The position numbers and the translations under genes were made by a program. The notes beneath the pieces were generated by a model. It had not been told where the DNA came from. It saw only the letters and a list, made by a program, of their open reading frames with translations, and did not search any database. From NCBI GenBank assembly GCA_965202845.1, contig OZ241856.1, forward strand, positions 62,001 through 126,000: 64,000 nucleotides of DNA. The letters are read 5' to 3'. Source of the stretch: CBDATA01 sp965202845. Lineage in GTDB: Bacteria; Acidobacteriota; Vicinamibacteria; Marinacidobacterales; Marinacidobacteraceae. Of the stretch, positions 42,145 through 49,288 are shown in pieces. Positions within the stretch are counted from its first letter, which is position 1; each line of letters starts with the position of its first letter.

Positions 42145-45024
42145 GTGCATCTTCGCGCCACCCTGGTCTCGCCTTCCGCGATGCGCTTCTGGTCTCCGGA
42201 TGCGTCCGCCGAGGCGGTCGAGGCATGGCTTGCGGAGCGGACGCGCGGGCGTCCAGCAGCGACGGCGCTGGCGAGCGATCCAGCCGATGGGCTGACCCTC
42301 CCGCCCCTGCCGGCATCGGCGGTTCTCGCCTCGGTAGCCGAAAACGGGGACCTGGCGCATTCGACGCGCTTCTGGACGCTTGCGAACCGCTTCCTGTTGC
42401 GCCTGCTGGCCCGCGGCCGGTTCTTCCCGTCGCCTGGAAACGGCGCGGCGCCGATGTGGATGGCCGACGTCCGCTCCTTCCAGCGCGAGCTGGAGGCGCT
42501 CTGCCTCGCCGCTCCGGAGGACGCGCTCCCCGGCGGCGACCGGGCGTCGGCGATCTCCGACTGGTTCGACTCGGTCACCGACGCGGTGGTGCGGGACGCG
42601 GGGCGGCGCCTCGGCTGGTCGTCGCTCACCGGAAGCCGCCGGAGCGTCCATCCCGCCGCGGTGGAGGAGGTGCTGCAGGATCTCTTCGCCGACCGGCCGA
42701 CCCGGCCGCGGACCTTGGACCCGCGCTCCGAACGCCTGGCCCGGCAGGCATTCCGCTTCGAGGAGGCGCCGCCGGCGGGCGCGAAACCGCTCAAGCTGCT
42801 CCTCGAGCTGGAAGCGGCGGACGCCGACTGGCGGATCCGCTTCGGCGCGCTTTGCGGGGAGGAGCCGATCCCGCTTTCGGAGGTGTGGAAATCGGTCGAT
42901 CCCTCCGTGAATCTGCGCCGGTTCGGGGTGCTCCGCCCCGCGGTGCTGGTGTTGCGGGAGCTGGGGCGTGCGGCGCGGGTCTGCCCCCTGCTGGAGCGCG
43001 GCCTCGAGACCGCCGCGCCGGAGGCCGCCCATCTGGACCCCGCCGAGGCCTACGCCTTCCTGCATCGGGACCGGGCCGCGCTTGCGGCCGCCGGTTTTAC
43101 GGTGCGGACGCCGCCGGGGCTGGCCCGGGCGCCCCGCAAGCCGAGGTTGGTGATGAAGGTGCGCCCGCCATCGGAATTCCGGGACGGCGTCCGCGGCCTG
43201 TCGCTGGACTCCCTCCTTTCCTGCGACTGGCAGGTGGCCATCGGCGAGGAGCGCATCTCCCTCCAGGAATTCCAGCGGCTCATGCGGGGCAAGCGCCGGC
43301 TCATCCGGCTGCGCGACGAATGGGTGGACCTCGAGGCCGGGGCGGTGGACGAGATGCTGCTGGAGGCGTCCCGCCGCCGCCACCGCTCCGGGCGCGCGCC
43401 CGATCTCCGCGAGGCGATCCGCGCCCGGCTGGCGATGAACGGGACGGCGCCCGGCCTCTTCGGCGACGGCGGCCCCTTCCTCTCCCGGGTGGAGGGCGAG
43501 GGCTGGGTGGACCAGCTCTTCACCGCGCTCGAAACCAGCGTGGGGAAGCTGGACCTCCTCGATCCGCCGCGGGGGCTCCGTACCGAACTGCGTCCGTACC
43601 AGCGGGTGGGATACCGGTGGCTGCGGCTTCTGGCCGACTTCGGCCTCGGAAGCTGCCTCGCCGACGACATGGGGATCGGCAAGACCTGCCAGGCGCTCAC
43701 CTTCCTGCTGGGCGAACAGGAGGCCGGGCGTCTCGACCGGCCCTGGCTGCTCGTCTGCCCCACGTCGCTCATCGCCAACTGGCGCAAGGAGTCGCAGCGG
43801 TTCGCCCCCTCGCTCCGCCTGCATGCGCACCAAGGGCCGTCGCGCCTTCGGGGAGACGCCTTCGGCGCGGCGGTTTCCCGGAGCGACCTGGTGATCTGCT
43901 CCTTCGGCCTGACCCACCGCGACCTGGACCTGCTGCGGCCGGTGCGTTGGGGCGGCGTCATCGTGGACGAGGCGCACAATCTGAAGAACCCGGCGGCGAA
44001 GCAGACCCGGGCGGTGCGCCGGCTGGAGGCGCCGATCCGCATCGCGCTCACCGGCACGCCGCTCGAGAACCGGCTCACCGACCTGTGGTCGATCATGGAG
44101 TTCCTGAACCCGGGGCTTCTGGGGCCGGAGCGCAGCTTCCGGCGCGCCTTCACCGCCGCGGTCGAGGGCGCCCAGGACCCGGAGACGACCGCGACCCTGC
44201 GGCGGCTGGTGCGCCCGTTCATCCTCCGGCGGCTGAAGACCGACCCGACTGTGATCCGGGACCTGCCCGAACGGCATCAGGCGCGGGTGTACTGCAACCT
44301 GACCGCCGAGCAGGCGGCGCTCTACCAGGCGGAAATGGAGAACAGCCTGGTTCGCATCGAGCAGGAGCGGCATTCCGGGTTCGAGCGGCGCGGCGAGATG
44401 CTCCGCACCCTCACCCGGCTCAAGCAGATCTGCAACCACCCGGAGAACTTCCTCCGCCGCGGCGGGGCGCTGGCCGGGCGTTCCGGCAAGCTGGAACGGC
44501 TGGTGGAAATCCTGGACGAGGTGCGCGATCGCGGCGAGCGGGCGCTGGTGTTCACCCAGTTCGCCGAGATGGCCAAGCTGCTCGCTTCCCACCTGGAGAA
44601 GCTCCGCGCCAGCCGGACGCCGGTGCTCCACGGCAGCGTGCCCACCGCCGAGCGGGACGCCATCGTGACCGAATTCCAGGAGGCACCCGATCCGCCGGAC
44701 GTCCTGGTGGTTTCGCTTCGCACCGGCGGCTACGGGCTGAACCTGACCCGCGCCAACCACGTGATCCACTACGACCGCTGGTGGAATCCGGGGGTCGAGA
44801 ATCAGGCCACCGACCGCGCCTTCCGCATCGGCCAGCGCCAGCCGGTGCTGGTGCACAAGTTCATCTGCGTGGGCACGCTGGAGGAGCGCATCGCCGACAT
44901 GCTGGAGCGGAAGTCGGCGCTCGCCGATTCGGTGGTCGGGGGAGGCGGCGACTGGCTGGCCTCGCTTTCGACCGAAGCGTTCCGGGAGATGATGGCGCTG
45001 GGCAAGGACGCGGTGGGCGCATGA
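42145..45024 (+). CDS. SNF2-family DEAD-like helicase
   Basis: This is a 959-residue Swi2/Snf2 ATPase. The N-terminal ~450 residues match the bacterial SNF2-associated region (a DUF3670-like part ends near LRTELRPYQRVGYRWLRLLA). Motif I is LADDMGIGKTCQALT, motif II is VIVDEAHNLKN, motif III is IALTGTPLENRLTDLWS, and the C-terminal helicase half has FTQFAEMAKLL, SLRTGGYGLNLTRANHVIH and TDRAFRIGQRQPV. Start codon choice: GTG 42145 gives MHLRATLVSPSAMRFWSPD; TTG 42127 is also in frame. The stop overlaps the ATG of the next gene. It probably remodels nucleoprotein complexes; the target is unknown. Confidence 0.85.
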   Translation: MHLRATLVSPSAMRFWSPDASAEAVEAWLAERTRGRPAATALASDPADGLTLPPLPASAVLASVAENGDLAHSTRFWTLANRFLLRLLARGRFFPSPGNGAAPMWMADVRSFQRELEALCLAAPEDALPGGDRASAISDWFDSVTDAVVRDAGRRLGWSSLTGSRRSVHPAAVEEVLQDLFADRPTRPRTLDPRSERLARQAFRFEEAPPAGAKPLKLLLELEAADADWRIRFGALCGEEPIPLSEVWKSVDPSVNLRRFGVLRPAVLVLRELGRAARVCPLLERGLETAAPEAAHLDPAEAYAFLHRDRAALAAAGFTVRTPPGLARAPRKPRLVMKVRPPSEFRDGVRGLSLDSLLSCDWQVAIGEERISLQEFQRLMRGKRRLIRLRDEWVDLEAGAVDEMLLEASRRRHRSGRAPDLREAIRARLAMNGTAPGLFGDGGPFLSRVEGEGWVDQLFTALETSVGKLDLLDPPRGLRTELRPYQRVGYRWLRLLADFGLGSCLADDMGIGKTCQALTFLLGEQEAGRLDRPWLLVCPTSLIANWRKESQRFAPSLRLHAHQGPSRLRGDAFGAAVSRSDLVICSFGLTHRDLDLLRPVRWGGVIVDEAHNLKNPAAKQTRAVRRLEAPIRIALTGTPLENRLTDLWSIMEFLNPGLLGPERSFRRAFTAAVEGAQDPETTATLRRLVRPFILRRLKTDPTVIRDLPERHQARVYCNLTAEQAALYQAEMENSLVRIEQERHSGFERRGEMLRTLTRLKQICNHPENFLRRGGALAGRSGKLERLVEILDEVRDRGERALVFTQFAEMAKLLASHLEKLRASRTPVLHGSVPTAERDAIVTEFQEAPDPPDVLVVSLRTGGYGLNLTRANHVIHYDRWWNPGVENQATDRAFRIGQRQPVLVHKFICVGTLEERIADMLERKSALADSVVGGGGDWLASLSTEAFREMMALGKDAVGA

Positions 45025-45734
45025 ACGGCGATCTTCCTTGGTGGGCCGAGGACTACCTGCGCGCCGCCCGGATTCCACCGGAAGGCCCCTCCCGGGGAGC
45101 GGTCGCGGTGCGTCCCGGAATCGCCGAAGCGAGCATCGAGGGGCGGGGGTTCCAGCGCGCCTCCGTCACCGTGGAGGCGCCCGTCCTCCGGGACGCGCAG
45201 TGGGACGCCTTCTTCCGGCTGCTGGAGGAGCAGGCGCTTCTGCCGGCGGCGCTGCTGGCGGGCTACCTGCCGCAGGCCGGGAGGCAGTTGCTCGCCAGCC
45301 GGCGCGTCCGGCTCGCGCCCCCGTCGCGCTCCCTGCGGACCGAACCGGGGAGGGGGGAGATCGCCGCCACCGCCCACCGGGCGATCGCCGCCCACTTCGC
45401 GGAGGACCCGCTCCGGCTGCTGCACTTCCGCGGCCGCCGCCCGGAGGAGGTTCTGGAGCGGATCGAGGCGGGCTGGGCCTGCGATCTGCCCGGGGAGATG
45501 AGCCTCGGCGATCTGGGGGCGCTGCTCGATCACGTCCCCGACCGGGGCGGGCTGTTGCCGGCGGTGCAGCAGGCCGACGCCTTCCGCGACGTCCGGCTGG
45601 CCCGGGTCGGCCTCGCGCGGCTGTTCGACAAGGTTTCGGAGCGGGTGGCGGCGATGAACCGTCCCCCCGCCGATGATCAGGGGTCCCACTCCCAGCGTTC
45701 CGCCGCCCGGATCGCGTCCCGGCGCGCCAGGTAG
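45021..45734 (+). CDS. Unknown protein coupled to SNF2 helicase
   Basis: This 237-residue protein shares a 4-base overlap with the helicase gene, so it is co-translated with it. In many bacteria this place is taken by a SWIM zinc-finger protein; here no C-x-C...C-x-H motif is seen. Visible segments are PWWAEDYLRAARIPPEGPSR near the start and two runs of hydrophobic helices such as FFRLLEEQALLPAALLAGYL. I do not recognise a domain. It may be a divergent SNF2 partner. Its last ~58 bases overlap the convergent rhomboid gene. Confidence 0.55.
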   Translation: MNGDLPWWAEDYLRAARIPPEGPSRGAVAVRPGIAEASIEGRGFQRASVTVEAPVLRDAQWDAFFRLLEEQALLPAALLAGYLPQAGRQLLASRRVRLAPPSRSLRTEPGRGEIAATAHRAIAAHFAEDPLRLLHFRGRRPEEVLERIEAGWACDLPGEMSLGDLGALLDHVPDRGGLLPAVQQADAFRDVRLARVGLARLFDKVSERVAAMNRPPADDQGSHSQRSAARIASRRAR

Positions 45735-46375
45735 TAGGCGAGTCCGAGGCAGATTCCCAGGAACAGCCCGATGGCGTGGGCGCGGTAGCTGACTTCGGGG
45801 CGGATCGAGGTCGGCATAAGCACCACCAGGAAGAACCCGAGCGCCCGGATCAGCCGCCTCCAGACGCCGAGCCGCCGCTCCACCAGCGTGAAGAGGGTCA
45901 GCCAGGCGCCGGCGAGCGCGTACACCATCCCCGAGGCGCCCACCAGCCGGATTCCGGGCGCGTATCCCTCGATGGTGATTGCGAGAGCCAGCGCGGAGAC
46001 CGGAACCACCGAAAGCGGGTAGAGGCTGGGCCCGAACGCGCCGTAGGACAGGTAGATCAGCCAGGTCAGGAACACCGAATTGGAGAGCAGATGGAGCGCG
46101 TCGGCGTGCGCCGCCATCGCGGTCAGCAGGCGCCATGCCTCTCCTTGCTCCAGCACCGTCTCCCCGCTCGCCGGGAGTTGGGTTGCGATCCCGATCGGCC
46201 CCCACCAGTAGAGCAGGCTGGTTCCCAGCAGGATGCCGAGCGTCCAGGCCACCGCCGCCCGGGCGCCGGTCCGCGGCTTCGCCGAAAGCAGGGTCGCCGC
46301 CACCCGGCGTTCCCCGGGCGCATCCCCGAGACCTTCCGGGATCATCGTGTACTCGGACTCCTCCTCGCGCGTCAT
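45677..46375 (-). CDS. Rhomboid family intramembrane serine protease
   Basis: The protein is 232 residues with six or so spans. The catalytic Ser is in RLVGASGMVYALAGAW (G-A-S-G) and the catalytic His in SYRAHAIGLFLGICLG (H followed by G-x3-G-like packing). The HADALHLLSNSVFL segment is the usual His/Asn-containing span that stabilises the oxyanion. The start at 46375 (MTREEESEYT) or 11 residues later at MIPEGLGD. It cleaves membrane-protein substrates; which ones is unknown. It is divergent from argG. Confidence 0.82.
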   Translation of the reverse strand: MTREEESEYTMIPEGLGDAPGERRVAATLLSAKPRTGARAAVAWTLGILLGTSLLYWWGPIGIATQLPASGETVLEQGEAWRLLTAMAAHADALHLLSNSVFLTWLIYLSYGAFGPSLYPLSVVPVSALALAITIEGYAPGIRLVGASGMVYALAGAWLTLFTLVERRLGVWRRLIRALGFFLVVLMPTSIRPEVSYRAHAIGLFLGICLGLAYYLARRDAIRAAERWEWDP

Positions 46376-46398
46376 CGTCCGGCTATTCTCCGCGCTCC

Positions 46399-47595
46399 AT
46401 GCCCCAACGTATCGCCCTCGCCTATTCCGGCGGTCTTGACACGTCCTGCGCGATCCCCTGGTTGAAGGAGCGCTACGACGCCGATGTCCTGGCCGTCGTC
46501 GCCGACGTCGGCCAGAACGAGGACCTGGACGCGGTCTCCGCCAAGGCGATCGCCTCCGGCGCCTCGGCGGTCTTCGTCGAGGACCTGCGCGACGAATTCG
46601 TGCGCGACTATGTGTTTCCGGCGATCCGCGCCGGGGCGGTCTACGAGGGGCGCTACCTGCTCGGCACTTCGCTGGCGCGCCCGGTCATCGCCAAGCGCCA
46701 GGTCGAGATCGCCCGCAGCGAGGGGGCGGACGCGCTCGCCCACGGCTGCACCGGCAAGGGGAACGACCAGGTGCGCTTCGAGCTGGCGTTCGCGGCGCTC
46801 GCTCCCGATCTGGAGGTCATCGCGCCCTGGCGGGTGTGGCCTATCCGCTCCCGCGAGGACGCGCTGGAGTACGCCGCCCGGCACGGGGTTCCGGTCGAGC
46901 AGAAAACCGGCGACCTCTACAGCCGCGACCGGAACCTGTTTCATCTGAGCCACGAGGGCGAAGACCTCGAGGACCCCTGGAACGCGCCGCCGGCGAGCCT
47001 CTACCGGATCACCGAAAACCCGGACCGGGTCGCGTCCGAGCCGGAGTCGGTGGTCGTCGGCTTCGAGCGCGGGATTCCGGTTTCGCTGGACGGGGTAGTC
47101 CACGCCCCGGCGGAGCTGCTGGGCCGGTTGAACGCATGCGGCGCCCGCCACGGAGTGGGTCGGGCGGACATCGTCGAGAACCGCTTGGTGGGGATGAAGT
47201 CGCGCGGGGTGTACGAGACGCCCGGCGGCGCCATCCTCCACGAGGCGAAGGCGGCGCTTCAGAGCCTGACCCTCGACCGGGCCACCGGCGAATTCGCCGC
47301 CCACGCCGCCCTGCGCTACGCCGCGCTGGTCTACGACGGCAAGTGGTTCTCGGCGCTCCGCGAGGCGCTCGACGCCTTCTTCGCCGAGGCCCACCGCAAC
47401 ACCACCGGCGAGGCGCGGGTGGAGCTGTTCCGGGGAACCGCCCGCGCCACCGGGCGTCGCAGCCCGAAGAGCCTCTACCGCGAGGACTTCGCCACCTTCG
47501 GCGCCGACGAGGTCTACCGGCAGGCTGACGCCGAGGGTTTCATCCGTCTCTTCGGACTGCCGGAGCGCATTCGGACTCTTTCGGAGACGTCGTGA
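46399..47595 (+). CDS. argG: Argininosuccinate synthase
   Basis: This 398-residue enzyme of arginine biosynthesis joins citrulline and aspartate using ATP. The ATP pyrophosphatase loop is ALAYSGGLDTSCAI at residues 6-19. GTSLARPVIAKRQVEIA and AHGCTGKGNDQVRFEL are signature blocks, and SVVVGFERGIPVSLDG and VENRLVGMKSRGVYETPGG complete the active site. The ATG at 46399 is unambiguous. The stop overlaps the GTG of argH, giving a two-gene operon for the last two steps. Confidence 0.95.
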   Translation: MPQRIALAYSGGLDTSCAIPWLKERYDADVLAVVADVGQNEDLDAVSAKAIASGASAVFVEDLRDEFVRDYVFPAIRAGAVYEGRYLLGTSLARPVIAKRQVEIARSEGADALAHGCTGKGNDQVRFELAFAALAPDLEVIAPWRVWPIRSREDALEYAARHGVPVEQKTGDLYSRDRNLFHLSHEGEDLEDPWNAPPASLYRITENPDRVASEPESVVVGFERGIPVSLDGVVHAPAELLGRLNACGARHGVGRADIVENRLVGMKSRGVYETPGGAILHEAKAALQSLTLDRATGEFAAHAALRYAALVYDGKWFSALREALDAFFAEAHRNTTGEARVELFRGTARATGRRSPKSLYREDFATFGADEVYRQADAEGFIRLFGLPERIRTLSETS

Positions 47596-48965
47596 AGCTC
47601 TGGGGCGGTCGCTTCGCCGCTCCGGCGGCGGACGCCCTGGACCGCCTTGGCGTCTCCATCGGCTTCGACCGCCGCCTGCACGCCGAGGAGATTCGGGTGA
47701 ACCGGGCGTATGCGCGGGCGCTCGCCGAGGTCTCGGCGCTGACCGGGGACGAGCGGGATCGCATGCTCGCCGGACTGGACCGGGTGGGCGAGCGGCTGGG
47801 CGCCGACCCTCCGCCGCCGCTGGAGGACGAGGACATCCACACTGCGGTGGAGCGGATGCTTCACGAGGAAATCGGCGAGCTGGCGCGGAAGCTGCCCACC
47901 GGGCGGAGTCGGAACGACCTCTCCCAGACCGGCTTCCGGCTCTATCTGGCGGATGCGGTGGAGACGCTGCTGGAGGCGCTCGACCGCCTGCGGGACGCGA
48001 TTCTGGTTCGGGGCGAAGACGCCGCCGACATGCTGGTTCCCGGGTACACCCACCTGCAGCGGGCGCAGCCGGTGGTCTTTGGGCATTTGCTGCTTTCGCA
48101 TTTCTGGCCCCTGACCCGGGACCGCGACCGCTTCCGGGCGGCGCTCGCCCGGATCGCGGTCTCGCCGATGGGGTCCGGGGCGCTGGCGGGGAATCCGTAT
48201 CCGGTGAACCGGGTCGCCATCGCCGGCGAGTTCGGCTTTCCGGAGGTTCACGAGAACAGCGTGGATGCGGTCGGCACCCGCGACTATGCGATGGAGTTCC
48301 TTGCCGCCGGGGCGATCCTGGGCGTGCATCTTTCGCGCCTCGCCGAGGATCTGGTGCTCTGGTCGTCCGCCGAGTTCGGGTTCGTGCGGCTGGATGACGC
48401 CTGGTCCACCGGCTCCAGTCTGATGCCGCAGAAGCGGAACCCGGACGGCTTCGAGCTGATTCGGGGGAAGTCGGGCCGGCTCACCGGCAACCTGGTCGCG
48501 CTGCTCACGGTGGGGAAGGGGCTTGCGAGCGGCTACCAGCGCGATCTCCAGGAGGACAAGGAGCCTTGCTTCGACACCCTGGACACCCTGCTCCTCGCCC
48601 TGCCGGTCGCCGAGGGCGCCCTGCGGACGATGCGTCTGCATCCCGAGCGGATGCGGGCGGCGCTTTCGTGGGACTTGCTCGCCACCGATCTGGCCGAGTA
48701 CCTGGTGGAGCGTGGCGTTCCCTTCCGGGACGCCCACCGGGTTGCTGGCGAGGTCTTCGCCCACGCCGAGGCGACCGGCGTGCCCCCCCCGAACATCAAA
48801 CTGGAAACTCTGCGGGACTTTTCGGAGGCCTTCGGCGAGGATGTGCGCGAGGTCTGGGACTACGCCCGCTCGGCGGCGCGCCGCAGCTCCCGGGGCGGTG
48901 CTGCGCCCACTGCGGTGCGCGCCCAGATCGAGGCGGCGAAACGAACCCTCCCGCCACCCCCGTAA
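47592..48965 (+). CDS. argH: Argininosuccinate lyase
   Basis: This 457-residue enzyme splits argininosuccinate to arginine and fumarate. MKLWGGRF at the start, TGRSRNDLSQTGFRLYL, VPGYTHLQRAQPVVFGH and the superfamily signature GSSLMPQKRNPDGFELIRGK are all present. The signature block is the mobile loop carrying the catalytic Ser. The start is GTG 47592, which overlaps the argG stop. Compared with the usual sequence, SQTG replaces the common VATD after RSRND, an unusual but conservative spot for the family. Confidence 0.92.
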   Translation: MKLWGGRFAAPAADALDRLGVSIGFDRRLHAEEIRVNRAYARALAEVSALTGDERDRMLAGLDRVGERLGADPPPPLEDEDIHTAVERMLHEEIGELARKLPTGRSRNDLSQTGFRLYLADAVETLLEALDRLRDAILVRGEDAADMLVPGYTHLQRAQPVVFGHLLLSHFWPLTRDRDRFRAALARIAVSPMGSGALAGNPYPVNRVAIAGEFGFPEVHENSVDAVGTRDYAMEFLAAGAILGVHLSRLAEDLVLWSSAEFGFVRLDDAWSTGSSLMPQKRNPDGFELIRGKSGRLTGNLVALLTVGKGLASGYQRDLQEDKEPCFDTLDTLLLALPVAEGALRTMRLHPERMRAALSWDLLATDLAEYLVERGVPFRDAHRVAGEVFAHAEATGVPPPNIKLETLRDFSEAFGEDVREVWDYARSAARRSSRGGAAPTAVRAQIEAAKRTLPPPP

Positions 48966-49127
48966 GGATCGCCGTCCATGTCAATGGGTGCCGAAAATGT
49001 CACACTTTCGGGAGGGTGCCGAGGCGTCCCCGGGACAGTGCGCCGCGAGTCCGGGAAGGGGTTCAAGTGGGCAGGCGGGATCGAAAACGCCTCCGCCTCC
49101 CGCCGTATGACCCGTATGATGGCTACA

Positions 49128-49156
49128 GGTCCGTTCCCGCGTGCGCGGGGGAGACC
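49128..49156 (-). repeat. Orphan type I-E-like CRISPR repeat
   Basis: This single 29-base unit has core TTCCCGCGTGCGCGGGG, flanked by GGTCCG and GAGACC. Length, stem (CCCGCG/CGCGGG) and ends resemble type I-E repeats rather than the type I-G repeats of the main array. No second copy is seen. It may be a relic or only a chance hairpin. Confidence 0.35.
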
Positions 49157-49160
49157 TTCT

Positions 49161-49273
49161 GCCTCAATTGAGATTTGAGTGGGTAGAATGGAGACCGTCG
49201 GGGTTCCGGGTGTCAAGGGCGGGCTTGCACGGCGTAGCGAACCCTCACGCTCGAAAAGGGTCGAAAGCGGGAA
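49161..49273 (-). mobile_element. Truncated right end of the ISL3-family element
   Basis: The first ~113 bases match the right end of the three full copies (GCCTCAATTGAG, then GAGTGGGTAGAATGGAGACC and onward), with point changes. An internal deletion removes about 26 bases (the TTGACTCACGGAATCC region), and the match stops abruptly at GCGGGAA. No second end or target duplication is present. It abuts the oldest end of the CRISPR array, so an insertion followed by deletion may have trimmed the array. Confidence 0.85.
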
Positions 49274-49288
49274 TGATCGGCGGGCGGG

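Larger units (their letters stand above)
48966..49288 (+). other. Non-coding segment with mobile-element and CRISPR relics between argH and the array
   Basis: No gene is seen in this ~320-base stretch. It contains two TGTCA motifs 19 bases apart (48979 and 48998), reminiscent of IS21-type multiple terminal repeats, then a repeat-like element (49128-49156), then a truncated end of the ISL3 element (49161-49273), then 15 bases before the first CRISPR repeat. It looks like a scar zone built by successive insertions and deletions. Confidence 0.55.
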
